Part shown: positions 31,929-41,460 of the stretch, piece after piece
Layout of the letters: each line of letters opens with the position of its first letter
Position numbering within the stretch: the stretch's first letter is position 1
Assembly (NCBI GenBank): GCA_949358305.1
Contig: OX442314.1
Location: 61,389,369 to 61,453,368, forward strand
Source: Strigamia acuminata
Lineage: Eukaryota; Arthropoda; Chilopoda; Geophilomorpha; Linotaeniidae
DNA: 64,000 nt
Direction of reading: 5' to 3'
Translations under genes and position numbers: made by a program
The notes under the pieces: model-generated
Databases searched by the model: none
Told to the model about the DNA's origin: nothing
Seen by the model: only the letters and a program-made list of their open reading frames with translations

Positions 31929-33539
31929 TTAATCTTGACCTTTTTCGGTCTCCGTGGCGGGCTTTTGCCTATCCTTCGAAGAGGAACTTTTGCCACGTTT
32001 TTTGACGGGAAGAGGTTCTTCCGGTTGCCGATCTATGAAGAATGCAGTGGTCGCAACAACTTCCGTGGCGATGGGAGTCTCGGGTGCTTTATCCCCTGCT
32101 TCAGGCTGATCAGTCGATCCGTCTTCTTCATTGATCATCTTTTTGAGATCTTCGTAGATGTCAATCACCGGGGGCAAAACCAAAATCCAGCCTTCACATA
32201 TTTGATTCTTCATCTCATCTGCGATTTTTCCCACAAGCAGATTCCAAAGGTGCTCCAAAATGTTGAAGCCCTCAACGCGACGTGGATTCAAGATCATTTG
32301 CATGATCCTGGTCACATATCCTACCGTTATTTGATCGGGAAGACCCGTAATCAATTGGCGAGAAATTATTATCGCAAGTCGAGCTACGATGGGGTAGTAG
32401 TATTCGACCTCCCAGACGAATAACTGTCCTATCTTGGTGTTCGGGGGAACTTGGTAGGGTTCGATTAAGAATTCGTTCGAAATCCCGTGTTCCGCGATAT
32501 TTGGCATGGGAACCAATGCGGCTTCTTCCGTTTGGGTCGCGTTATCTACGCAGACAACACTTGGCATTTTTTCCAAACCCATTTGAAGGCCAAGGGGTGT
32601 TCTTCGCGAATTCATAAATTCGGGATCCTCGTATACAGCTTTGCCATCGTTAGATAATAAAGCTTTACAAAGGTGGCAGGTTGCCCATTTTCGGGGTTCT
32701 GGATCGAACAACCCTTTAACCACGAATGAAACAAACTTGGGGTTCCAGGGTTGGATTTTTAATCGTTGTTTCGTTCCGAGACAATTCCCGCACGATGCCA
32801 AATGGCATCCGGTCCCGGAGCCGGACATCCAGCCGACCCCGAAACAGAAAGGGCACGGTATTTCGCCCTTCGCGAGCTCCAAATTGTCGTGTGGAATTCC
32901 CAATTCCAAGTCGCGATCGCAGGCGGCTTTTCGACGCAGTGCCTTTTCTTGCTTACTAGCTGCTCTTTGTTGAGCAGTCATCGGCTGTAGTTTGGGTGCT
33001 CTGGTGGACACAAACGTACGTTTTCCTCTAGCCGTATTATTTCTAGGGATATACACTACTTCGCGCGAAGTCGTGGGTGGCGGCGAGTCGTAATGAACGT
33101 ACTCTCGCTGTTTGCGTTTGTTGTCTTGGTGGCGGTTTCCCTCGGGATTTCGATTTGCCTCTAATTTGACAATCTCGTCCAGACTTCTCTCATGAGAGGT
33201 CGACGAATCTTCCATTCGACTCGTACTTGGTTTATGAATCGGCTGTAAAAGATGGCTTTTGGAGAAACTGTCCTTTTTTGGTATAATGAAGGTTTCTTGG
33301 GTAACCTCCATCGCCGTTTTGGGTACAGCCGTTTTTGGGCGAATTTCCTTTGGGAGGGCATCTGGGTTGTTTCGGGCCCAGGTTAATATGTCCCATCCTT
33401 TTTGGTCGAGCACAATAGGAGTGTTTGGTGCTCCCGGGATCGTTACGATGGTCGGCTTGACCGTGGGCGTATTGTCTTCCTCTGAAGAGCTCGACTGAAT
33501 CACAATTCGCCACTTTTTAATTGGTATCTTCTTGACCAT
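31929..33539 (-). CDS. Accessory ORF in env position with CxxCxGxG zinc motif
   Basis: 536 codons, ATG 33539 to the stop at 31929; family not recognised. It starts with a short basic stretch (MVKKIPIKKW) and a Ser/acidic patch. A disordered, charged region runs to about residue 205. It is followed by CPFCFGVGW (C229, C232), C245 and CGNCLG (C250, C253), then CHLC (C288, C291). The CxxCxGxG / CxxCxG spacing resembles a DnaJ-type zinc ribbon. The C-terminal half has mildly hydrophobic helices (LFVWEVEYYYPIVARLAIIIS) but no clear membrane span. The end is Lys/Ser-rich. There is no signal peptide, furin-like site or fusion peptide, so an envelope is unlikely. Position suggests expression from a spliced mRNA. 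It could be an RNA- or DNA-binding accessory protein, but the function is unknown. Confidence 0.8.
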   Translation of the reverse strand: MVKKIPIKKWRIVIQSSSSEEDNTPTVKPTIVTIPGAPNTPIVLDQKGWDILTWARNNPDALPKEIRPKTAVPKTAMEVTQETFIIPKKDSFSKSHLLQPIHKPSTSRMEDSSTSHERSLDEIVKLEANRNPEGNRHQDNKRKQREYVHYDSPPPTTSREVVYIPRNNTARGKRTFVSTRAPKLQPMTAQQRAASKQEKALRRKAACDRDLELGIPHDNLELAKGEIPCPFCFGVGWMSGSGTGCHLASCGNCLGTKQRLKIQPWNPKFVSFVVKGLFDPEPRKWATCHLCKALLSNDGKAVYEDPEFMNSRRTPLGLQMGLEKMPSVVCVDNATQTEEAALVPMPNIAEHGISNEFLIEPYQVPPNTKIGQLFVWEVEYYYPIVARLAIIISRQLITGLPDQITVGYVTRIMQMILNPRRVEGFNILEHLWNLLVGKIADEMKNQICEGWILVLPPVIDIYEDLKKMINEEDGSTDQPEAGDKAPETPIATEVVATTAFFIDRQPEEPLPVKKRGKSSSSKDRQKPATETEKGQD

Positions 33540-34130
33540 AATTCTACAAATATAAAAAACGTCTTAGTTTTATTTGCAATACCTTGGTATGCGCGCGCCC
33601 TCTATTGAGAAAACGCGTAATTGAATTTACGAATTTTATAATTATAATTCGTTATAATTTTATATTTTCGTGTATTGATAATTTTATCGAACTTACGAAA
33701 ATGTCCTGCTTCCTTTAGAAGCGTATCTTGTGGAATTATGAGTGTAGTCGCCTCGACGACAACTTGGAGTTTTAGAGCACGTGGCTTTCAAATCCTCCGC
33801 CGCTAATAAACGAATTCCGCTGGTTCGTATTTCTTCGAATATTCAAAGAAATTTCATGATATATATATATAACTTTATATGCATACTCATAATACCTGTA
33901 TTCGTTGATTTACAGCTAACAATGTCAACGCGTTTGACCGTGATTTTTGTTGAATTCGACGAAGTTCTTCTTCTCTCACGTGTGTGTTAGAAGACTGAAT
34001 ATAGAACGAATCTTTTACTCTCCACCCGGGGTCATAATTTATCAGGTGACTCCGCGAATTTCGATTTGTATATTCAATAACTGATTTAAATCAATATCTT
34101 TTAGAATATTCTTTTCATATTTAGAATCTT
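33540..34130 (-). other. Gap between pol and accessory ORF
   Basis: About 590 bp, AT-rich and without an ORF of note. Its end nearest the accessory ORF reads (minus strand) TTTTTTATATTTGTAG just before AATATG, which resembles a 3' splice site placed three bases ahead of the start codon. Confidence 0.6.
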
Positions 34131-37100
34131 TTAACGACGTTCTTGAATCATCTGCACAAAATCCGTAGTATATTTCGGATTTGGCTTCGAAGTTCTTTTC
34201 GGTCTCGAGATTATCTCCGGAAGGTCAGCTGTTCGCTTCCGTTTATTTGAGTTATTACCTCGTGGATCGATAATCTCGTTTCCATTTTCATTTGAGGTAG
34301 GAATTATTCTTTCTTCTTGTTCAAGACTTTCTTGAGGAAGTTCTTCCATATCTTTTTCAAGATTTTCACGGGAGGTTTCTTCCATATCTTGATTATCTAA
34401 TTCTTGTGAATTAGATTCGTTAAATTCGGAATTTGACGACATCCAATCAGGATTTGGATGATCTTCCAGTTTTCCTTTTTTCTGACCCAGAGTCCATGTC
34501 TCAATCGGGTATGAAGGGATATACGGGGTGAGATCATCCGTATTTATTGATGGTTCAATTGAATCATCTAATAATTTTCGTAAGGCGTATGCACCTCCTG
34601 TTAATACGGCCGTGATTTCCCACGGTCCGTCTCGTTTTTCCGCAAATCCTTTAGTAATACCTTTGTCTTGATTGGAAAGAATATGCGTATTCTTCCAGAC
34701 TAAATCACCTACTTCATATTTGCAAATATGAAATTTATTGCGGTGAAGTCTGTCGTGTTTCTCGTAATTTAGTTGGATTCTACGGTGCATTTCTTGGTGT
34801 GCTCTCCGTAAAATCCCGAGCAAATTAAACACGAATTCCTCAGGGTTGTTTTTATCGAATTTATTCGCATGTTGAATAATTCGTGGGTCGAAAGGTAGTG
34901 TTACAATTCTTCCCGTATTCAATAAAAATGGCGTCGATCCGGTTGCTTCGGATTTTGCCGTTCTGGATGCAAATGCAAATTCATTCAGAAAACGTGGCCA
35001 GTGAGAGTGCACATCAGAATAAATCGCAAGCATTATTTTGATATCTCTGTTTGCCCGTTCTGTGGGGTTGGCCTGAGCATGATAAGGACTTATATGAGTC
35101 ATTTTAATGTTATGCCTTTTACAGAAACCCTCATAGATGGTGGATGCGAACTGTTTTCCATTATCACTGATAATTTTCCTGGGGTATCCCCATCTATGTA
35201 CGATATCACCTAACTTTGTTATAATTGCTTCACTTGAAGCTTTGCTTAATGGGGCTAATTCTACCCATTTAGTACATTGATCGATTCCTACTAAAATATA
35301 TTTATGTTGGTATTGACCAGCGGGTTTGGGACCCATGAAGTCTAAACAAAGAACTTCCCATGGCTGTGCCATATTGTGAGGAGTATAACTCGCTCTGTGT
35401 TTGCGGTGTTGACTAGGTTTGTATTGTTGGCAATGAACACAACTACGAACATAATTACACGTGTCTTTGCTCATTTTAGGCCAATAATAGATGAGTTTCG
35501 CTCGTTCGAGCGTTTTACTCATCCCCGCGTGTCCACTTAACGGATGTCCGTGGCATGCGAACAACACTCGTCGTACTAAGGAAGGTGGAATCACCGCTTT
35601 AAATCCGTTGCCGGAATCATTTAATTCTTCTTCAAATGTTGGTTTGAAGAAAATTAACATTTCAGAATCATTACTATTCTCATCTTCATTATCATGATTT
35701 TCTTTGAAATCTAGTTGGTAGCCTTTGATGTCTTTCATCCATCGCTTAGTTTTCTTATTTTTTCTTTGCTCAACTTCATCTAACTTTAGATGAGTTATTA
35801 TTTTTCTACATTCATAATCTTTGAGCTGAGCTTCGATGATTTCTGCTCTGGTAGGAGGAACTATACTTAGTACTTCGGTTAATGCACTAAATAAAGTTTC
35901 TGGTTCTACATGACCTTTCTCCCCCTTTTCCAAAGAATTATTTAATTTTTTGGAATAATCAAACTTTACTGACACGTTTGTTAAGAACTGACAGGGTTTT
36001 GGTTCTTCTCTACGAGTAACTTCTTTATTTCCGTCCCACTCGGGCCAGAATTGAGTTATTTCTGTGGGTTCGATATAATCATCCTTCGGAATGTCTTCAA
36101 TACTCAAAGGAGCTCTTGAAAATGCGTCTGCGACTTGATTTTGAGTACCACGACGATACTTAATTTTAAAGGCGCCGCATTGCAGTTTAATTGCCCATCG
36201 GCCAAAACGACCAGAAGGTTCTGGCGTTCCCATTAGCCATTTTAAGGCTTCTGCATCTGACTCCAGGGTGAAAGACGTGTATTCTATGTAGGGGCGGAAA
36301 CGTTCTACAGCCCATACTACCGCTAGACACTCTAGTTCGGGAGTAGTGTAACGTTGCTCGGCTCCTCGAAGTACGCGACTAGCGTAAGCTACGGGTCTTG
36401 GAGTTTTAATCCATTTGTCCTTGTTTTTGTCAAGAAAGTCCACATCTTGGCATAACACCGCTCCTAATCCTGAATGTGAAGCGTCTGTTAGAATCACAAA
36501 GGGTTCGAGCATGTTAGGCATTAACAAAACTTGAGTTTCGTCGCATAAAATGTCTTTAATTCTTTCGAAAGCGTCTATTTGCTCTTGTCCCCAGACAAAG
36601 GTTGCTTTCTCGTGCATTATGCTAGTCAGTGGAGTAGCAATTTCACCGTGGTTAGGAATAAACTTCCTAAAGAAATTTGCCAACCCGTGAAACCTTTGAA
36701 CATCTTTCGATGTTTTTGGGGTTGGAAATTTTCGTACTGACGCGATTTTGTCAGGATCCGGGGCCAATCCATTCGGAGTGATTAAGTGTCCCAGAAATTT
36801 TAGCGTAGTTCTGCCGAACTTAGACTTTTCTTTATTTACGGACAAGTTTGCTTTGTCTAGTCGTTCTAAAACATCTTTAATGTGACCGAGATGTTGGTCC
36901 CAGGTCTGAGAAAAGATAATTACATCGTCTAAATAGACTAATGCGTGTTTATATAACGCTTCACCCATAACTTGTTCCATTAGGGCTTGAAATGTACAAG
37001 GCGCGTTACATAACCCAAATGGCATACGTACAAATTGATAGTTGCCTTTCGGAGTATAGAAAGCAGTTTTCTGCTTATCTTCGTCTTCCATCTCTACTTG

Positions 37101-38498
37101 ATAATATCCTTTTGTAAGGTCAAGTGAGGTGAAGTATTTTGCCTGATTAGTATTGTGCATGAACAAATCAATACTGGGCATTTGGATTGCATTGATTTCG
37201 GTGATCGCATTTAGCCATCGGTAATCAATACATAACCTATATGTGCCATTTGGTTTGGCAACTATTACGGGATGACTTATGTAAGGTCCCGTAGATTTCT
37301 CAATGAGATTCTCTGCTTCTAGCTCTTCAACTAGTTTGGTCATAATCGCAATTTTAGCTGGATTGTACATGCGAAACGGTTGTTTTTTCCATTTCGCGTC
37401 CTTTTTAAACGTAATTTTATGTTTAGCAAGGTTCGTACAACCAACTTTGTCCCGAAAGACGTGCTTGATTCCGGAAATTACTTCTAGTAATTTGGTCTTT
37501 TCCTCGTCGGAGCAATCACAATCTTTCACCAACAATTCTTCCCAATTGTCGGGTGTATGAGTGACTGTTCCGTCGTCTCTTAGTGTGCGTAACCTCGCTA
37601 GACTGTCATTAAATTCGTTATCCACGTAAGGCGCAGTCCAACCAGGTTTGTTGTCACAGTCAAATACAGCTCGGGCTGGATTTAAATTAATTGTTGTACG
37701 ACGCATAAAATTGTGTCCTAAAATTAGGCCACACACATTTCGGTCTAAAATGATGAAATTCATTGGAGTGAATTCTACTCCATCTGCCCATTGAACACAA
37801 AGGGTTATCTGTCCTAGCGGGATATGAGTTATACCGACGGCACAAACTTTCATATTTCGTGGACAATCTTGAATGAAGTCAGGGGAGGCACAAGTACTGT
37901 CAAGTAATTGTAATCCAATAAAACATTGGGTGGCTCCTGAATCCATTAAAGCATTATAGGTGAGTCCACCTATTGTTACTTTCATTCGGGGGTCGTCGAT
38001 ACTATTTCCCAAACGTTTGATGTGTTCAACTACTTCAGCTCTCTTGAGCTGATGTTCTTTGACATATTTACGAAGTCTATGATGTCTAGATAATTTCGAG
38101 GAGATATCTAAATTTTCCATCATTGCCTCCAAACTTTCGCATACTCCTCCACTAGAACTAGTGGTCTCCTCTCGAACAGGAGGATTGGTTGCGCTTTCAA
38201 TTATTGCATTCAAGGACTCTCGCCAAGATTCGTCCCCCTTATCCGCAGGAAAGAGGTCGTCATCGAACGATGTAAATGGATTTTCGGTCTCTTCCATCGA
38301 AAAAGGAGTGTTGGGATAAGGTTCCTTAAATACATACTTTGGATTCCTTTTCCTAGTTTTACGATTAGGTCGTTTAATTTCCTCATCTTGAATTACTAAT
38401 TTGTTCAGAGTTTCGTTTAGAACATTTTCTATTTCTGAGGACAATGTACTACTCTGGTTTTTTAGGGGGTTTTCGGTAACCCCCTCTATTAGTTTTTT
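34131..38498 (-). CDS. pol: Pol polyprotein of inner gypsy (PR-RT-RNase H-IN)
   Basis: Expressed as Gag-Pol by -1 shifting; no ATG is needed. Residues counted from 38444: a ~165-residue charged N-terminal region, then protease MDSGA (D168), reverse transcriptase with LDLTKGYYQ and YLDD (504-507), and RNase H (LTDAS D654, ELECLA, VADAFSR). The integrase has a zinc domain (H967, H972, C1002, C1005) and core D1035, D1094 and E1129. After the integrase comes a hydrophilic tail of roughly 150 residues rich in E, N and S that ends in a basic RPKRTSKPNPK segment. The frame is intact and all catalytic residues are present. Order and length are those of Ty3/gypsy; the long pre-protease spacer is unusual. 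Confidence 0.95.
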   Translation of the reverse strand, partial: KKLIEGVTENPLKNQSSTLSSEIENVLNETLNKLVIQDEEIKRPNRKTRKRNPKYVFKEPYPNTPFSMEETENPFTSFDDDLFPADKGDESWRESLNAIIESATNPPVREETTSSSGGVCESLEAMMENLDISSKLSRHHRLRKYVKEHQLKRAEVVEHIKRLGNSIDDPRMKVTIGGLTYNALMDSGATQCFIGLQLLDSTCASPDFIQDCPRNMKVCAVGITHIPLGQITLCVQWADGVEFTPMNFIILDRNVCGLILGHNFMRRTTINLNPARAVFDCDNKPGWTAPYVDNEFNDSLARLRTLRDDGTVTHTPDNWEELLVKDCDCSDEEKTKLLEVISGIKHVFRDKVGCTNLAKHKITFKKDAKWKKQPFRMYNPAKIAIMTKLVEELEAENLIEKSTGPYISHPVIVAKPNGTYRLCIDYRWLNAITEINAIQMPSIDLFMHNTNQAKYFTSLDLTKGYYQVEMEDEDKQKTAFYTPKGNYQFVRMPFGLCNAPCTFQALMEQVMGEALYKHALVYLDDVIIFSQTWDQHLGHIKDVLERLDKANLSVNKEKSKFGRTTLKFLGHLITPNGLAPDPDKIASVRKFPTPKTSKDVQRFHGLANFFRKFIPNHGEIATPLTSIMHEKATFVWGQEQIDAFERIKDILCDETQVLLMPNMLEPFVILTDASHSGLGAVLCQDVDFLDKNKDKWIKTPRPVAYASRVLRGAEQRYTTPELECLAVVWAVERFRPYIEYTSFTLESDAEALKWLMGTPEPSGRFGRWAIKLQCGAFKIKYRRGTQNQVADAFSRAPLSIEDIPKDDYIEPTEITQFWPEWDGNKEVTRREEPKPCQFLTNVSVKFDYSKKLNNSLEKGEKGHVEPETLFSALTEVLSIVPPTRAEIIEAQLKDYECRKIITHLKLDEVEQRKNKKTKRWMKDIKGYQLDFKENHDNEDENSNDSEMLIFFKPTFEEELNDSGNGFKAVIPPSLVRRVLFACHGHPLSGHAGMSKTLERAKLIYYWPKMSKDTCNYVRSCVHCQQYKPSQHRKHRASYTPHNMAQPWEVLCLDFMGPKPAGQYQHKYILVGIDQCTKWVELAPLSKASSEAIITKLGDIVHRWGYPRKIISDNGKQFASTIYEGFCKRHNIKMTHISPYHAQANPTERANRDIKIMLAIYSDVHSHWPRFLNEFAFASRTAKSEATGSTPFLLNTGRIVTLPFDPRIIQHANKFDKNNPEEFVFNLLGILRRAHQEMHRRIQLNYEKHDRLHRNKFHICKYEVGDLVWKNTHILSNQDKGITKGFAEKRDGPWEITAVLTGGAYALRKLLDDSIEPSINTDDLTPYIPSYPIETWTLGQKKGKLEDHPNPDWMSSNSEFNESNSQELDNQDMEETSRENLEKDMEELPQESLEQEERIIPTSNENGNEIIDPRGNNSNKRKRTADLPEIISRPKRTSKPNPKYTTDFVQMIQERR
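38464..38498 (-). promoter_or_regulatory. -1 frameshift signal: AAAAAAC, stop, 8-bp stem-loop
   Basis: On the minus strand the gag frame reads A AAA AAC (38498-38492) followed directly by TAA. Six nucleotides after the heptamer comes a perfect stem AGGGGGTT/AACCCCCT with loop ACCGAA (38485-38464). Slipping back one base gives AAA AAA CTA, the pol frame. Heptamer type, spacer length and GC-rich stem all fit the classical retroviral arrangement. Confidence 0.88.
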
Positions 38499-39802
38499 GG
38501 GGCCGGTGGACCTTCAATCGCCAAAGGCGGAGTGGTTGCATTTTTTGGATCCAAAAATTTAGTGAATAAATCCGACATGGATTTTGTCATACTAGTTTGC
38601 ATAGTAGTTTTGAAGTCTTCAAGTTTTTGGTCCAAAGATTCAGCGGTTACCCAATTTTGTCTCTGTCGTTTAAAAAGATCAGAGGCGGGATTGGTATTGG
38701 TATTATTACCAGTACCTTGGGGCTTGTCCTGAACAAATTTTCTTTTTTGTAACAAAGGACATTCCCTCTTAAAGTGTCCTGGTTGATTGCAATGGAAACA
38801 TTTTCCAGTTGCTTTCTCCGATAAGGCACATACCATGTTGTTGAATCCAACATCGTTTTCAAGATTGTCGGTCTCGTCAGATTCCATAGGTACAACTTCT
38901 GGTTCGGCGTTCGACGTCTGAGTAGATCGTATGAGTGGGCGCGAACTCCTGGCGTCTTTACCTTTTTGAGTATTTGACGGGACAGTTTCGTCCTCTTTAT
39001 TGGCAATAGTGTCCACACTAGCGTTTTGTGCTTCGAAAAGAGCCCTATTCTGTCGGACAAATTGAAATATGTCATTAAATGATTCTTCATAGAGACCTCT
39101 ATCGATTATTCGATTGTAACTAACTAAGTTCAAATTCTCGAGAAGAGTGGGAGCTTCATCTCTTTTTGAATAAGATCCTTGAGCTTGTTTAAATCTCAAA
39201 AGAAATGTATAGAGTGGCTCTTCTGGGCCCTGGATTAAATTTCGAAGCTTTCGGGCTCGAGTGACAGGGATCATGTCAAACTCCGCCAAAAACAACTTTT
39301 CGAAAGTTTTCCAGTCAACAAATTTGTCGATGTTATCGGTATGCCATTCGTGGGCTATACCAGATAAATAAGTTGGTATTCCGCGTTTTACCATCTCATC
39401 CAGAGTTAAACCTTTAGCGACCGCGACTGTTTTGGCTGTGGCTAAAAATTTAGCCACTTCGTTCTGTTTACCATCGAAAACAGGCATATCCTGACCTTTG
39501 AAAAAGGTTTTATTCGAATTGTTTGCATTATTATTTTGCTGTGCATTATTCTGCATAAATTGTTGTACTTGATGTGCACAATCAGTTTGAATATTTCGCA
39601 CATAGGTAAGGATGGTTCCCAAGTCGTCGGTAGAAAATCTCGCTTGAGATGAACTACCAGCTGAGGATGCCAAACCAGAATTTTGTTCAAAATTGGGCAG
39701 ATTTTCCTTAGGGACCTGATTGTCCTGGGGGATTTCTTTCCTTGGAGGAACAGAATTCTCATACTGTGTATGATTGTATGATTGATGGTACATGTTGTCC
39801 AT
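38489..39802 (-). CDS. gag: Gag capsid/nucleocapsid ORF of inner gypsy
   Basis: 437 codons from the first plausible ATG at 39802 (MDNMYHQSYN) to TAA 38489-38491; the frame is open further upstream to 40114. It contains a retrotransposon Gag capsid region (KFLATAKTVAVAKG, HEWHTDNIDKFVDWKTFEKL, EEPLYTFLLRFKQAQ) and one CCHC zinc knuckle CFHCNQPGHFKREC encoded at 38759-38800, expected to bind the element RNA. The C-terminal 40 residues include a coiled-coil-like stretch (LDQKLEDFKTTMQTSMTKSM). It ends in a -1 frameshift signal leading into pol. Confidence 0.88.
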   Translation of the reverse strand: MDNMYHQSYNHTQYENSVPPRKEIPQDNQVPKENLPNFEQNSGLASSAGSSSQARFSTDDLGTILTYVRNIQTDCAHQVQQFMQNNAQQNNNANNSNKTFFKGQDMPVFDGKQNEVAKFLATAKTVAVAKGLTLDEMVKRGIPTYLSGIAHEWHTDNIDKFVDWKTFEKLFLAEFDMIPVTRARKLRNLIQGPEEPLYTFLLRFKQAQGSYSKRDEAPTLLENLNLVSYNRIIDRGLYEESFNDIFQFVRQNRALFEAQNASVDTIANKEDETVPSNTQKGKDARSSRPLIRSTQTSNAEPEVVPMESDETDNLENDVGFNNMVCALSEKATGKCFHCNQPGHFKRECPLLQKRKFVQDKPQGTGNNTNTNPASDLFKRQRQNWVTAESLDQKLEDFKTTMQTSMTKSMSDLFTKFLDPKNATTPPLAIEGPPAPKN

Positions 39803-40604
39803 GTGGAATACTACTTTTATTTTGTACATGTTCTGGGGGTGTCTGATTTGAACGAGTCTTTCCCGCCGGTAAATTTTGAATAACGGGGGACGGTGAGATC
39901 GGATCGGATCTCCTCGGAGTGCGATTTGATACTCTTTTTGACTGCGTTGGGGGGACAAACTGTCCTTTACCCGGTGTCGGGGGGACATAATGTCTATTTC
40001 CAGATGTTGGAGTAACATACTGTCTGTGTCCAGAGTTCTGGGAGACATTTTGCCTATTCCTTGAAGTTTGGGGGATAAAACCCGAATTATTATTGTTAAT
40101 CGAACGATTAACACTAGTAGATCTAGACCTTGGTTTGGCTAGATTTAATGGACTATTGGAAATAGGTGTTCTTTGTCCAGAACTTTGTTGACTACGTGAT
40201 CGGCTAAACGATGGCTCGTGTACCATTCTATTGTTTAGCTGTGGAGTCGACACTACCCGGGCTTGGTGTCCCAACTTCTTTTTTGGAGAGGGAAAGTCCA
40301 GTTTACGATTCGTGGGAATCGTTTTCCGTGGGGTTCGGTGTGAAGTCCGCGAATGCCGACTTTCATTCTCCGAATCTTCATCTTCATCGGGTCTAATCCT
40401 TTGATTTCTTTTCTCAAGTACGCGTACATGATTAACCGCTTCGGTTATTGTTTTGAAATCAGCCCGATTTAGATTATAGAGTTGACAATACTCTGTCAAA
40501 TCGTCCGGAATTAAATCCGTTTGGTCTTCGAGTCGGACGTAACTATTTTCTAAGTTTCCGTCATCGACTTCTCGTTCATTCATATGAATGTTTTCGTCAG
40601 ACAT
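39759..40604 (-). CDS. gag: Gag N-terminal ORF of inner gypsy (Ser/Arg/Pro-rich)
   Basis: 281 codons from ATG at 40604 (MSDENIHMNE) to TGA 39759. The first ~70 residues are acidic, with a helix-like DDLTEYCQLYNLN segment. The rest is rich in S, R, P, N and Q with repeated H/Q-Y/F-V-P-P-T words, suggesting RNA binding or a disordered linker. It overlaps the capsid ORF by 44 nt, which lies in the +1 frame relative to this one. It is either the N-terminus of a single Gag broken by an indel, or a separate protein joined by +1 shifting or reinitiation. I cannot decide which. Confidence 0.6.
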   Translation of the reverse strand: MSDENIHMNEREVDDGNLENSYVRLEDQTDLIPDDLTEYCQLYNLNRADFKTITEAVNHVRVLEKRNQRIRPDEDEDSENESRHSRTSHRTPRKTIPTNRKLDFPSPKKKLGHQARVVSTPQLNNRMVHEPSFSRSRSQQSSGQRTPISNSPLNLAKPRSRSTSVNRSINNNNSGFIPQTSRNRQNVSQNSGHRQYVTPTSGNRHYVPPTPGKGQFVPPTQSKRVSNRTPRRSDPISPSPVIQNLPAGKTRSNQTPPEHVQNKSSIPHGQHVPSIIQSYTV

Positions 40605-41440
40605 AATAAAAGGTTTTAAATTCTTTATTACTAAAGAACGATAACACACTTGATAAAAAATACACTTCAAAATAACAATACACTTCGATAAGGTTAAATT
40701 TAAACTCCACGTGGTGGTTAAACGTGTTAAACTATCGACAAACTTTAAACAAAGGAAATTAAACTTCGCGTGGTTTAATACGCGTTAAACCAAACTAGAA
40801 TAAAATCAAACGAAATCTTCTACAGGTAAACTAGCGTTTGGAAAGAAATACGCTTTAAACTATTATTAAAATAGTAAATGGAATACACTTAACTTTGCTG
40901 GTCTACGGCGTGGAAATTTCGAATCGGGACTAAACGGGACGGCGTGGTCAAGATGGCTACTGGAACACGTGTACGCGGGTCTGGTCTGGATACGAATGGT
41001 CGTCTGTAGTCTGGATCCGCGTGGCATCGAGGATCGGTAATCCTTTAATCCCTCGATATTTTATTGGTGGAAAGTCATTTTATCCAATGATAAAAATGGA
41101 GACTAATCCTTTATTTACAGTAGTTTTCTACCCCGTCCGCACTTTGGTCTGGTCAATCTCATCATTGATTGGATATTTCTTTCGAGAATATTTAACTAAC
41201 TTAGAAACTTTTTACCAGGCCTTCGTGAAAATTAAAATTAATTTTACTTCAATTTTAAATGTTTTTTCAACACAACGAAACTTTCCCTTTAATGTTAGAG
41301 TTCTCACGAATCCCAACGTTCTTAAAGAGAATTCTCTACTTCGCAAAAGCAGAAACATAAAATTTTTTGAAATGTTATAATCTTTATTTATCTCAATTTT
41401 CACTTTTATTTAAATTCGATAAATTTAAACTGTGCAACCT
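40605..41440 (-). other. Leader of inner gypsy
   Basis: AT-rich noncoding DNA between primer site and gag. It contains repeated TTAAAC / CGTGGTTTAA-like words around 40690-40800 and a CAAGATGGCTAC word (plus strand) at about 40950. No ORF supported. Confidence 0.7.
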
Positions 41441-41458
41441 ATCTCGGTGGGACCTCCA
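41441..41458 (-). other. Primer-binding site for tRNA-Gln
   Basis: On the minus strand, two bases after the 5' LTR, the element reads TGGAGGTCCCACCGAGAT. The plus strand is therefore the 3' end of a tRNA (ATCTCGGTGGGACCTCCA), which matches the T-arm, acceptor stem and CCA of eukaryotic tRNA-Gln over all 18 nt as far as I recall that family. Confidence 0.8.
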
Positions 41459-41460
41459 CG

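Noticed and set aside
31929-33539. Envelope gene of the inner gypsy
   Set aside because: The position fits, but there is no signal peptide, no clear membrane span and no cleavage or fusion motif, whereas zinc-binding cysteine pairs are present.
41441-41458. A tRNA gene fragment on the plus strand
   Set aside because: It is the primer-binding site of the inner gypsy, placed two bases after its 5' LTR; no other tRNA arms are present.
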